From Sclerodactyla briareus (Eukaryota > Echinodermata > Holothuroidea > Dendrochirotida > Sclerodactylidae): a stretch of 64,000 nucleotides of DNA. The stretch lies in assembly GCA_026419785.1 (NCBI GenBank), contig JAODTK010005545.1, positions 124,001-188,000 of the forward strand, in the 5' to 3' direction. Position 1 is the stretch's first letter. Each line of letters begins with the position of its first letter. A program made the position numbers and the translations under genes. Shown one piece after another: positions 1 through 11,883 of the stretch. Under the pieces are notes generated by a model, which was given only the letters and a program-made list of their open reading frames with translations, ran no database searches and was not told the origin of the DNA.

Positions 1-107
1 AATCACATTGGACAGACATTGGACAGGTCATTGGGACAGATCATGGACAGACATGGACAGGATCATTCGACAGATCATGGCGGACAGATCACTGGACAGT
101 CATTCCC
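1..107. repeat. Minisatellite, roughly 12-15 bp unit
   Basis: The motif GGACAGATCATT and close variants repeat head to tail about eight times from the first base, and the array probably continues outside the window. The units vary by small insertions and deletions. Confidence 0.8.
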
Positions 108-2295
108 TTGAATGAATGTGAACAATCTTGAGCTAGAAGAGCACACACACAACATTGGTAAACATGCATTGGCCTGAGGAATATTGCCTCAATTTATATG
201 TACTGCAAATTATGAGGGCCACCTTTTGGCACTGAAGTTTATATTCATAGATTTTTAGTTGTACTGCTGTAGGTAAACCAGTTCCACTCATGTTCTACTG
301 AAATCACCAAAAAAACAAGAGCGAATTTATCGCCATAGGCCCGAGCTTGTGGAATTCGTGGCCTGGGTCAACGAAAGACTTGAATATAACATTGGGTGTG
401 GTGTTGGGAACCATGTACTAGAAAGACAAAATTCAGCCAAGGTCACAAATCAATGACTATAAATTTGTTTTGGGACCATTGGGAAAACATGGTCCTTAGT
501 CCTCTCTCTCGGTCAATAGTTAGATCTGATATGGCACTGAGGGGGGGTAGAGCACGGGTGGGACACCAGAAGGGTGCCCAGCACTCCTGGTAGATTAGAT
601 GACCTCACGTGCATGGGCTTGACATCACCAGTCTAGCTCCATGATCACCGACGGGAAGTGCTGAAGAAAGGGGGAGTAACAGCACTATTAACCAACGGGG
701 ACAGTGGCATTCACAGGGAGAGGGTGAACGAAATGAGAGAAAAATGTTGAAAGATCATCATCGGTTTGGCTACTGTCTTCCACACGAATATTGCACTATT
801 GGATTCCAAGGGAGCTGAAAATCACACTTTTAGCCAAAGGGGAGGGGACAACCCCCTACCATTAGGACCCCCCCCCAGGCGGAACCCCCCCCCCCCCCCC
901 AAAGACAAATACTCTCGGTACGCCCCCCTATGGGGAAACAGAGTGGGCAGGTAAGTAGAATGTGGGTCAATGCCAGGCAGAGTTTGAATTTGGTTGGACC
1001 CCATTTCATTGAGCGTGATGATTGGTGAGGTTCTTATGGTATGTGTGATGCCTAGAAATTTTTTTCAATACAGTTTTATTGTATCCAATTATGTTTGTGT
1101 GAAGATATCGCCGCGTAAATAATAACAATAGCCAGTATATACCTATTTTGTAATATTTCGCAGAATGTCATGAACTGCAAATATTGTGTTTTATTCCATT
1201 CATATATTATCATTCTGAAATAAATACTGCAATGTACTTTGGTAACACAAACCTCCCTATTTTTCACTAATTTGTTGTCTTCAAGTCCGCGTTTAAAATT
1301 AAATTTCCCTGTGATTCTTGACATTCAAAACCAAACCCTACACAACTGTACTTCAGAAAAAAAGAAATGGGGAGTTGTGTATGGCAACTGCAAGGGGCAT
1401 TGTGAAGAGCTAATATAAAACGGTAACGAAAAACTAAAGGTGTCAGTCCAAATTGGACACTCTTTATGGACACAAGATTGGAAAGCATCCATTATGCAAT
1501 AATAAATGTATACTTGCGATTAAAAATGACATTGTTAATTCCATCTAGAATGAATAGTCTTGAATCAGTCTCTGGAGTGGGGTGGGAGTGGTAGGTGAGG
1601 GTGATTCCTTGGTAGAGAAAGATAGTAGAACTCTGGTGGAGTTACATAACGAAGTAAAAAAAGATATTACATGAGGAAGTCTCTCGCTATTGAAAGGGGG
1701 GGGGGCAATGGGGGCAAGGGGGCAATAATTTGCAAATAGGAACACGTTATTGAACGGGGTTTGAAACTGTTGATTGTAGTTCCTATTCCTCACAATAATA
1801 TAATACCTCTGTTGTAGGCATCACCGCAGTGTCCTCCTATTCTTGCCTTGGTGACACCCCACATTACAAACGAGCGCATGTGTTCTACTCCCAAATAAAT
1901 ATACACTAACTTAACGTACATTCAGCTTCAGTAATCAGTATGCTGACCCGGGCACGGAGAGGATGCTACCTGTCAGGACCTTCGGGAGACGTGGCTCCGA
2001 CCACGAAATCCACACCGATGATACAATCTATGGACTCCTGCCGCATGATGCTGATGTACATCCTGATGCAGAGCTTTGTGCTATATCAGCCCTCCGATTA
2101 CACCAGGTCTCGCCAGTCTTAGACCTTACGTTTTTAAGAGATCGGCCCATAGAGTCCATGACTGAAGGGATGGGGATGGGGATACGCTCGCATACTACTA
2201 CCATCATAATACAGATGAAAGGTGAGATCAGGATATGAACTCCATCTTTCGCGCACGTACTACCATGGACCAATCCGTATTTTGTCAAATTAGTC
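108..2295. other. No gene recognised
   Basis: No conserved protein or RNA gene is recognised here. A C-rich patch lies at 869-900. An open frame at 1963-2238 on the plus strand has fairly even codon composition around GSDHEIHTDDTIYGLL, but it matches no family I know and has no convincing splice context, so I do not call it a gene. Confidence 0.6.
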
Positions 2296-3150
2296 TAAAG
2301 CTGCGTTTCCATGCACGTGGCCGGGCGGGCGGCGGGCGGGACGGAGGGGCGGGCGTTTTGAAGACTCGTTCCATCACGCGGGCGGCGGGCGGGCGTTTTT
2401 GGAGTCACGCACATCGTCTCACTTTTCGCGTGTATATGCGCTATATAAGAACCGATGTAGCCAACCATTATTAATATGTTTTTTTATTAGTATTATTGTA
2501 TTATTGTTATTTTTATTATTGTTGTTGTGTGTCGTGTCCTGTCGTTGTCGTTGTGTTGTTGCTGTGTGCTGCTGTTTGTCGTTGTCGGCGTTGTTGTCGT
2601 TCGTGTCGTTGGTTGGTTGCGGTGTTGCGTTGACGGTTGTTGTCAAACACCGGCGCTACAGTGTTTAAAAAACCTAAACCACCGGTGTTATTTTCTGAAA
2701 ACCATTGTGCTGAAGCAACGATACGGCCCACCATTAAAAACTTCACAATTGACAGGTTGGAGATTTTATTAGCAAATAGTGAAATATCATCGGTTTCAAC
2801 ATGTAAATATGTGTTCATAAAAAGGTGTCTAGCCGTTCGACTATGGACACATCTGTATAAAATCTCATCCCTAGGGTGGAAACAGTTATAAAATGTTGTT
2901 GGAACATTATTTGAACTAAAAATTGTCCTCTAATCTCCATTACCGGCTTCAAGCGGAAGATTGCAGGGAAATCCCCGGGAATTGATGGAAATACACGCGG
3001 GACACGGCGGGCGGGCGGAAAAAATCGCTACATGATCGATTCGAGAAAACGCCCGCGCGCCGCCCGAGTGCATGGAACGGCCTCCATTGAAAAATACGAT
3101 GGGAGGATTTAGGACGCCCGCCCGCCCGCCCGCGGCATGGAACGCGGCTA
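2296..3150 (+). mobile_element. GC-rich TIR (MITE-like) element, copy 1
   Basis: The left end reads TAAAGCTGCGTTTCCATGC followed by GGGCGGGC-type repeats. The right end near 3121-3150 is the inverted counterpart (CCCGCCCGCC, then GGCATGGAACGCGGCTA). A TAA/TTA trinucleotide lies at both ends, which would fit the 3-bp target preference of PIF/Harbinger elements, but no transposase is present. The inside contains a T-rich TTATTG/TGTTG stretch (2466-2640) and AT-rich sequence that reappears inverted in the neighbouring copy. The superfamily assignment is inference. Confidence 0.7.
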
Positions 3151-3853
3151 AAGCCGCGGTTACATGCACGCGGGCGGGCAACTAAAATCGCTCATGCGTT
3201 ATTTTCAATGGAGCGCTTCCGACAGCACGCGGCGGGCGGGCGTTTTGGTTCGAATGTTAGTGTAGCGATTTTTTCCGCGTGTGCGCGTAGTATTTTCGTT
3301 AATCAATTCCGAGGGGATTCCCTGCAATCTTACCGGATTGAGGGCCCGATAATGAAGAGTAGAGGACAATGTTTTGTTCAAATAATGTTCCAAACAACCA
3401 TCCACTAAGAGGTTTCAACACTAGGGATTGAGATTTTATACAGAGTGGCTCTATAGGTCAACGGCCCCAGACACCTAGTTGAAAACATAGTTACACCCCG
3501 GTTTTTCAAACACGATGATATGTCAAGTATTTGCTGATGATTATATCTCAAAACTGTCAAATGGTGAAGTCAATTAAATGGTGGGCCCGTTAATCTGGGA
3601 CAGTAAGGACAATGTTTTCAAAAAAATAAAAACACCGGTGTTTGGTTTAAACACTAGGATGCGTCCGGGTGTTTGATTAATAATAATGATAATAACATTA
3701 AAATAATTGTATACAAAAATAGAATAATAATATAGTAGGCTACACGGTGATATATAGCGCATATACAATAGGTGCGTGATTCGAGAAAACGCACCCGCCG
3801 CGTGCAATGGAAAACGAGTCTTCAAAAACGCCGGTGCCATGGAAGGCGGCTTA
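3151..3853 (-). mobile_element. GC-rich TIR (MITE-like) element, copy 2, inverted
   Basis: This is the reverse complement of much of 2296-3150. Shared blocks include GGAACATTATTTGAAC, GATTGCAGGGAA, the AACACCGGTGTT-type block, and the CGCATATA block next to the CGCCC-rich end. It abuts copy 1 at CGGCTAAAGCCG, so the two copies form one large foldback structure. It ends in GGCGGCTTA at 3845-3853. Confidence 0.7.
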
Positions 3854-6800
3854 CTTAATATGTTCCCGGGCGCCGCCTTGTCGGGTTACCCATGGAAATA
3901 GCGCGGATCTCTAGAAATGTAACAGTAGTGAATTTTTACTCACAAAAATGCATGGCACAAGTAGCTAGCCCGTGGCCATCAGTGGAAATCACTGACACGC
4001 CAAGTTCGGCCCTCTCCCACCCGCGGTAGCAGCTCTTCATTACCCCCTCTCCCTACCGTAGGTACCATTCCGTTATTATTATTTCCGTTATTATTATTTC
4101 ACGCGGGATGATAATAACTTAATCTTCGAATCTAGGTCAAGCCAAGTTCTCAAGCGGGGCCACAGGACATCGAGCTACTTCCACGCATCTTTCTGGAAAC
4201 ATTAAGACCACTGCAGTCCCCAGTGGAGCACATCCATGTGAAAAAGCGGAGGGTGGGCCTTTGAACAAGAAAATACTGTAGAAAATGTTGAAAGTCAATG
4301 GGAGTTTCGCCCATAAGTGGCGGTGTGTATCTCTCCGCAGGTGTTGGCCCTGTCATTCTGCGGTATACCAACAGCAGGCAATGAACTACCGAGGTTTATC
4401 AATCACTCCCCTATTCCTTGTAATCCTGGATGTTCATTTATGAAAATTATAGGCTACTGCGGGTTCTGCCCTAATACTCCAACATATTATTCCGCGATCA
4501 TATCTTTGCGATAAATTTAGATGTCACAATAATATATTTCTATTAGCCTATACTAGGGAGTGTTGTTGATGTGAAGAATCTGTTGTTATACTTATTGACC
4601 TAATACCGGTAACCCACATGATTATCAATCTGAACAATTTGTTGAAATCTCTATATTAAATCAAACGCCTATTGATAATAAGACATAATTTTAGGGATCG
4701 TTCATTCGCCCGCGATATCACAGACAAGGTAACGGATATATTCTACTATATACAGCGAGAAATTGAAAAGAACGTTTGTTCATATTCATAAGTCACGGCG
4801 CACACCACCGCGGTGGAATGAGAGGATATATAAGCCCAACCACCTCCCATTTTTGGCGACGCTTTTCCATTGACTTCAACTTTTTTACACATTAATTTCT
4901 GATTCGAAGGCACTCCCCCACCCCCCTCAGACACCCACCCTCTCTTTCTCGGCGTGGATGTGTTTCACTCCGCGTAGTGACCCAATATCTGTATATCGAC
5001 ATGATTTAGTGATCATCGCTCTTAACAATTTGTTAGAACCTTTCAAGACAAAGGATTCACTATGTTTAGTAATTCTTTGCGAATATCATCTTCTGGTACA
5101 GAGGAACTTTCAAGGCACCTGAAAAAAGATATTTATTCCATTAACCAGTTGTACTTAACTACAACACCACCACGTCCAGATTCCGGATTGGTGCTGTCCA
5201 CTTGAGTCCAAGTACAACGTACCATAGATTGGTCATGAACTCAAGGCCTACATGCCACATGGCCAATAATACCTTGTGCCCCCCCCCCATAATCCCTCAC
5301 TTTTCTGGAAATAGTAGAGGTTTCATCTGCTTTTGCGCTAGTATAGTATATGGGCCGTCAATTCTGGGGCATGTGTGGACCACGCCCCCCTACATTTTCG
5401 ATGGGTGGGGACACAATATCAATGTCCCCCCCTACGTTTTGCGTATGAGGGACATTGCCTCTGGATTTGTGATATCTCTATTTAGGCCGGGAATTCAAGC
5501 ATTTAGGTAATAGCGATTGATGGGCCAATTACGGTCCTGAAAAGCCCAATTTTTTCAATGCGAATGACCGGGTTTAATGCAAAAAAAAAAATCGGCCCTC
5601 AATGGCTTATTCACGTTTGTAACCTTCTGAAATCAATCCGTCCTAATTTTCGTATTTAAAAATAGGCATCGCCACATCGCAGATCACTATTCCCAGGCCT
5701 GAATCACTTTCACAACATTCTATATGTAGCTTGAAATTGCACGGAACCTCCCCACAATTTATCCCGCCATTGCTCGACTGAATTCAGACTTACAATTGAC
5801 TTCCTTCGATGAGCTGCTGAGCCCAGGAAAAGTTCACTCCTTCCAATTCACACTGTACTTGACCGCTTATGAATTTCGCTATGTGTCGCCTACCCTTCGC
5901 CGTCGCGGTCGTGTTTTCTTCGATTGCAGTCATGGATCATGAGTTTTTGTCACCCTTTTCCTGTAGAATATCTCCTTCTCAAACGGTTCAAAGAACTCAA
6001 TTCATAACTGACTCAATCAAAACAACATATGATTTTAGATTGATGGCATTAATCTTCGAACGATTTATACCTTTACTTGTACCCTACTCTCCGGTCTCGA
6101 TTACATGCCTGCTATCCCCTGACTGCTCTTCACTCACGTTTCCAAACTTGATTAACTAATAACATGTACGCCCAGGGACTGTAGTCGAGAACCGGACGCC
6201 CGAGACCGCCGCACATATCTGGTCTACACTGTAGGTATAGCGGTCCTCGGTCGAGACCGAGACAGTTTTCGAAATAATTCAGGCCGGAACCGTCTCGACT
6301 ACAAGGGGGCTCCCTGGCTACTCCTCTGAACGCTTTCACTCATCACGTTTCCAACTGATTAATAATGATTTTACCGCCATCTTCGAATTGAACAAATAGA
6401 GTTATAACCCAACGTAACAATTTGCATTGCGCCGAATCAATTAGGTGCGTCATCCAGCCGCCTTTCCAGATTAGTTGTCTACATTCATCGATACTGCTTG
6501 ATGTATGTCAACTGATCAAAAGTTTGGCCAATCAAAGTCCGAATTCTAAGAATATATGTTTCCCTTATTTCCTGAATTCCGTACCGTCCGTTGTTCTTTG
6601 CCCTTAAACCAATTCATCCGGCGCGGTTCGACCAAGGGCGTATGAACGGGTGCGCCCCCTCCCATGATAAATTGGGGGTGAAGAACCATTCACCCCCCCC
6701 CCCTCTCCCCTCCACTGCCTCGAGTGGGTGACAACCATTTCTTTTCTAATGTGCACAAATTTTCGCATAATAATACTTTTTTCGTCAATTAAACACATAT

Positions 6801-7454
6801 TTACAACAACCGCCGTGATTGGGCTGTCGGTATTGTAGAGCAATCAATTGGGTCCATTGTTATGATTGGGATTAGGGTAGGAAATAGATTCACGTACAAC
6901 CAATGCGGAAATTTTTTTGCTTGTGTAAAATCTCACAATTGACCCTTAAGCATTTTTTTTTTCAATAGGCTATGCACTTTTATAATTCGCATGGGACTAA
7001 ACTGTACAAATACGCCCCTGCTTAGCAGCTTGAAGGCTTGGCATACGAGGAGGAAGCTCTCGCATCTCGCCTCCATCTTAGCTACTCCCTTCGGACAAAA
7101 GAAGTTTACCATGGTCCCAAATGAGACAGGAGCCGAATGATATGAAAAAAAATGAGATAGAGAGAATATCTAGAACAGGAATTGGATCAAACAAAATTTC
7201 AACCGACAATGCGAACTTCAGGAAATATGAGGCGAGCTTGTTTTTTAATTAATGTAACGATTGTGCAAAAGTTTTTAGTGCGCTTTGCACGCAATATCCT
7301 TAGGTGTATTTACGTACCGGGTTCCCGTCATCTGTAACTCAATGAAATTCCAGACTTTTTGATTCCTTGCCGGAGGCCCGAAGCAACAGGATCTTTCAGT
7401 CATGCCCGTGGCGTATGCGTGTGTGTGTCTGTCTGTGTGTGGGTGTGTATGACA
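3854..7454. other. No gene recognised; GC-tract hairpin
   Basis: No protein or RNA gene is recognised. At about 5391-5446 there is a short hairpin in which GGGGACA and TGTCCCC flank a small AT-rich loop. Similar structures recur in the window at 10164-10204 and inside the hAT-like copies. A C-rich patch with an opposing G run lies at 6650-6720. Confidence 0.6.
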
Positions 7455-7735
7455 CCCCTTGTCAGCACATATCTAACGTACGCAAACGGTACAGTTCAAA
7501 TTAGGTATGTGGGTTTGCACATCTAGGGAGGATTACCCCATTGTTTTGGTTGGGGCTGCCGTTCGAGTTCATTCCAGGTCACGAGAGGGCAAAGTTCAAA
7601 AAGCCTTGTCAGCACGATATCTAAAACGAACGCGAGTATCTATAGTTCAATTGGGTATTTTGGTAGCCTGTCTTGTGAGGGATGACCCCTATTGTTTTGG
7701 TGTCATTCCACGGTCATTCGAGGTCACCATATAGG
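7455..7735 (+). repeat. Two degenerate tandem units of about 148 bp
   Basis: The blocks starting TTGTCAGCACATATCTAA (about 7458) and TTGTCAGCACGATATCTAA (about 7606) share landmarks in the same order: ATTGTTTTGG, then ATTCCA and GAGGTCAC. A weaker third unit lies at 8045-8160 (TCTACGAATGC, then GGTCAAGGTCATC). There is no coding content. Confidence 0.7.
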
Positions 7736-8160
7736 AAATCGTCATATAACTCGTCAACGAAACATTTCGGAGTACTGTCGTAATGGACACGTTCGTCAGG
7801 GTGGAATACATCTGGTTACCGATTTGACCTCATTTGAACTTTTGAACTCATTTGACCTTCTGACCTGGTGAGTTTTGCAAGGTTTTTGGTGATGAGGCCA
7901 GATGCGTTCTTTTTAAGACCAACAAAAAGTCAATGACACTACATACTACGTTACTCTTATCAAAAGCTATCTCCATGAATGTGGAAGGTCAAGACAGAAG
8001 CTAAAACACTGAAATTGTGGATAATTTGGGCATTTGACATCTGCTCGTAGCATATATCTACGAATGCAAGTAACTATAGTCAAATTATGTGTGGATTGGT
8101 AACACATGTGAAATTAACCCTCTTTTTTTTTGTTCAGGTCAAGGTCATCCGGTCCACCAT

Positions 8161-8585
8161 AGGAACAATTCTCTGCAACGATTTTCATTGTACAGAGTGA
8201 GAACAAGCATATAGCCTAGTGAAGACGTAGTACAATTCTTGATTGTCATTTTCTTATTATCCGGTCATTCCTGTTGGAAAAAATGAAGTTTGACAATTGG
8301 ATTAAAAAAAAGTGCGAACTAGTGAAATTATTTTGATTTGACTGCTTAATGTTAAATTCTCATATTAACATATTGATTGCTTGTTTTAATCCATGTCTCT
8401 TGGAGCTCAATGTACGCCCCATAGGAAATGTTATATGATATCCAGTGTAACTGTACTTCCCACCCATCACCCGTCCTGAAAAAAATTGATACCGAACGTG
8501 TCCCTCAACCAAAGATCCCCCCCCCCCCCTCCCCCACTTTTCCCGGGGCCGGCGGGCGAGCTGTTTCAAATATTGGGGGAGACAT
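8161..8585. other. No gene recognised
   Basis: This is AT-rich sequence ending in a C-rich tract near 8519-8535. No conserved gene is seen. Confidence 0.6.
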
Positions 8586-9330
8586 ATGAGGTTGGCACCA
8601 TCTAACGGAGCGCCACCACCATCGTCGTTTCCAAACCCACCCCTGATTGCAGAACACGGCACTTCCCGATCCGTAAGGCAGTACGCAACGTCCCTAATTG
8701 GCATATTTCCAGAAATTTATATCGCAAAAACCCTTCTTGATGGACCGGTTCGAGTGGTTGCCATTCCTTACAATTCGGTCGGCCCCATCCGTAGAGACGC
8801 GTAGGATACAAGGAAAATTTTCGTTTTAAACCCCCCCCCCCCCTCCTCAGATCGCAGGGACCGGCACTCCCTGGGGCCGTATGGCATTCGCAACGTCCCA
8901 AACATTGGCAACAAATTGCAGAAAAATTATATTTCAAGACACGTTCTCGAAGGAACTGGTCAATGTCATTCCTTACCTTTCGGGCCACCATCAGTGACGC
9001 GTATTAAGGTACAAGGAAATTTTTAGCCTTACGAACCCTCGAAGATTGCGGAAGGGACTTCCCGGTTTGATGACAGTAAGCAACATCCCTGAAAATGACA
9101 ATAATTTCGGAATTTATATCTCAAGAAACGTCTTGAAGGAAAAAACTGATCTATTTTCATTTCATTACAATTTCGCGCCACCAACCAGTTGAGCGGAGCG
9201 TACAAGAAAAAGAGTCTTACAGACCCCCACCCCATCCCATCCCCCCTCCCCCGAACCCAGATTGCTTCCTGACCGAGGCTTATTGCAGTAAGCAGCATCA
9301 CTGAAATTGACAATAAATTTCTGAACTGAT
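8586..9330 (+). repeat. Diverged tandem repeat, about 200 bp, four units
   Basis: The landmark GGCACTTCCC and variants appears near 8658, 8863, 9054 and 9266. It is followed each time by a GCAGTA/GCAACGTCC-like block, then TTTATATC-like and AAACGT-CTTGA-like blocks. A C-rich run precedes several units. The landmark words resemble internal sequence of the hAT-like copies at 17,616, 24,040 and 48,955, so these may be decayed relatives. The open frames across it on the minus strand look incidental. Confidence 0.7.
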
Positions 9331-10163
9331 CGATGAGGTTTAATTCCTACTTTTCTCCATCGTGGCCTCCATTCCTACCATAGCCCACCATTTTTGGAGG
9401 TCTTCCGTCCGGAGGACCTTCCGCATTGGGTTGGATGTTGCCCGCATCTTGAACATTGCTTGAAAATCACTGTCATGGAAGGTATGGACTGTTCGGCATT
9501 TGATCTAATAGGAATGAGCCATCAGCAGTAAATTCGGTCATTGTTTCCAGTTTGTTCCCGTTCAAAAATTCAGTCCAAAATGTTCATGTATCAGAATTGT
9601 TCCGCCCCGCACGCACATTATAGTGCTATGCGTCAATCACGTGAACCCCCATAGTGATGTGCACGATCCCCTGACCAGTTGTTTTTCGTTGCATATAGCT
9701 GTCATCTTCTATAAAAAACAGCACGTCAGGCTGGCAAAGCCATGCCAAGGTCTGAACAAAGAAGGATCAGAGTGACTAAACTCTCGCTATTGGTTAGGTG
9801 GCAGTGTTAAGAAAGGCAGTTTGGTTTCCGAGCATTATCGTAGGGGGAGGGGTGCAACATGAACCATGTTCCAATTTGAACCAGATTCTCCTTGTGGCCT
9901 ATCCATATGGTCACCCCACTTGAAGATGACACGCATGGAGAAAAGTCATATTTGAATTAGAATCTGAAAAGTTATTGTATACATGCGCCTGGCGTATAAA
10001 TGTAACGGAAAAGACAGAAAAACAGCGCGCGCAGCGCAATGTTTTGTGCATTTCGGCCTCCTCAACATAAAATTGAGACAATCTGTATAAAAATGAGTGC
10101 GACCCTGGTTATGGCAGTACTTGTACTATGATTATGGATTTTTTGTCACCCACAGTCCGCAAA
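9331..10163. other. No gene recognised
   Basis: No conserved protein, RNA gene or clear repeat is recognised in this stretch. Confidence 0.6.
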
Positions 10164-10204
10164 ATATTGGGGGGACATTTGATATTATGTCCCCCAACCG
10201 AAAA
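10164..10204. repeat. GC-tract hairpin next to poly-C tract
   Basis: AAATATTGGGGGGACAT faces ATGTCCCCCA across a short AT loop and is followed by a second AAAATATTGGGGACA. It directly precedes the poly-C tract. Confidence 0.6.
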
Positions 10205-10218
10205 TATTGGGGACAATG

Positions 10219-10251
10219 CCCCCCCACCCCCCCCCCCCCCCCCCCCCCCCC

Positions 10252-10333
<82 letters not shown>

Positions 10334-10363
10334 ACCACCCCCCCCCCCCCCCACCCCACCCCC
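10219..10363. repeat. Poly-C tract, about 145 nt
   Basis: The run is almost pure C, broken only by single A residues near its two ends. The proline-rich and glycine-rich open frames over it are products of the homopolymer. The true length is uncertain because such tracts are poorly sequenced. Confidence 0.95.
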
Positions 10364-10638
10364 GTGACGCCGCTCATGCTTTTCCCGCTTGATAGGTTAA
10401 GGTGGTATTTTTCTGTTGCCCCTGTGCAGGGGCCCAACTGTCTCAAAATCCACGAGGAGGCTACCCGTGTTGGATCGACATCTATGCGAATCCCGTAAAT
10501 AGGGCGGTTATTCCGGGAGGGAGGAGGAACTGGACCAAAAGACAGTTCATTGTAACAGGGCTGGATTATATGTCTGTCAATAAAACATTGGTTTTTGTCT
10601 CGTCTGAAAAATTCAGGAGGAGACTTGGGGTCACTATG

Positions 10639-10722
10639 GAGTTTGTGTGCGTGGTGTGTGTGTGTGTTGTGTGTGTGTGTGCGTGTGTATGTGTGTGTGT
10701 GTGCGTTGTGTGTGTGTGTGTC
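10639..10722. repeat. TG microsatellite, imperfect
   Basis: A GT/TG dinucleotide run with GC and TT interruptions. Confidence 0.9.
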
Positions 10723-11737
10723 CACACTTTATCTTTAGCAGGATTGTCATAGACCATATATATGAACAGGGGTAATCAACAATTGATGGTGCTTTATTCA
10801 ACATGATAGCGCACACTCCTCTACACTCGGGGGCGGGGGGGGGGGCGCCCTCGGGGCCTCGTTCAATTGCACCCAGTTTAGTGCATTACCCTGGGGCTAA
10901 AAACACGCTCGACCTTGATCAACCCCTAATTAATGTTCATTACCTCAACCATTTTTAAAACAATTGAACATTACTGTACATACCAGAACTGTAAATACGT
11001 TCAGAAAAAATGTGAATTACATCAGCAAGCGTACAAACCAAAACGGTAAATGGCCTACCGTTCTTATTCAACGACACTTTCGTACGTAAACCATATACAT
11101 AACATGACATTACTTTATGTAAACAGAGTATAAACCCTCTGTAGACGTAATTATACAATTTCCATAGAACAACCATATTAAATAAAATATTATAGTAAAC
11201 GAAACCTCTAGTCGTCTATGCCATTTCGTCAGTCACAAACCAATATTGCTTTCAAGAAGGCAACAGCATCGTGGATCTTATACTTATCAATAAGAAACAA
11301 ACTACTGCAAATATGCCACCAGAGAGCACAGATATATAACACCTGTGGTAAATAGATGCCCTGGGCACGTCCGTCTGGAAAGGTGGTGCACAAGAATTGC
11401 AATAACGATGAGGGGAATTGCACTGCTGTCAGTATCTGGAAAAGTTTTTGCAAGGATCAACTGAAACACTTCACCCAATCGGCGCTTGAGAATAAGCTGT
11501 CCCTGACAGGCGGTTTCACACCAAACGTGTCCTGTCTGAGCAATGCGGAGGTTGGTAAGGCTTTTTGTACCTATGTCGACTCCCCAAGGCTTTCGACTTG
11601 TGTACAGGGAAACACTCTGAGAATCCGCGACACAGCACAAAGTGCCAACACATCTGTGCACATGATATCAGTAGTTCGTGCACTAAGCGGGGAGGGGGGG
11701 AAGGGGTTGGGACGCCCATCCCCCCCCCGCCGGGTAA
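10723..11737. other. No gene recognised
   Basis: A G-rich tract lies at 10829-10848. The open frame at 11356-11889 runs into the polypurine tract and shows no domain that I recognise. Confidence 0.55.
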
Positions 11738-11883
11738 GGGAAGGAGACGAAGGAATGGGGAAAAAGAAGACAAAGGGTAGGAGGGAAAAGAGAGAGAGAG
11801 AAAAAAGGAGAGAAGGAACAGTGCAAGAAGGAAAGGAAAGAGGAAGTGGAGAGGGGAATAGTGGGGAAACAGGAGAACAAGAA
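11738..11883 (+). repeat. Polypurine tract, about 145 nt
   Basis: This stretch is almost entirely A and G, with a core of GAGAGAGAGAG near 11790-11800. Such a strand-asymmetric tract can form triplex DNA. The charged open frame on the plus strand and the Ser/Phe/Pro frame on the minus strand are by-products. Confidence 0.85.

Noticed and set aside
1963-2238. Possible host exon on the plus strand
   Set aside because: Codon composition looks plausible, but the minus strand is equally open and there is no convincing splice site or family match.
8602-8991. Minus-strand open frame of 129 codons
   Set aside because: It crosses the 200-bp tandem repeat and a C run, and it has no recognisable domain.
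10097-10725. Proline-rich and glycine-rich open frames of up to 197 codons
   Set aside because: They are translations of the poly-C tract and the TG repeat and have no other content.
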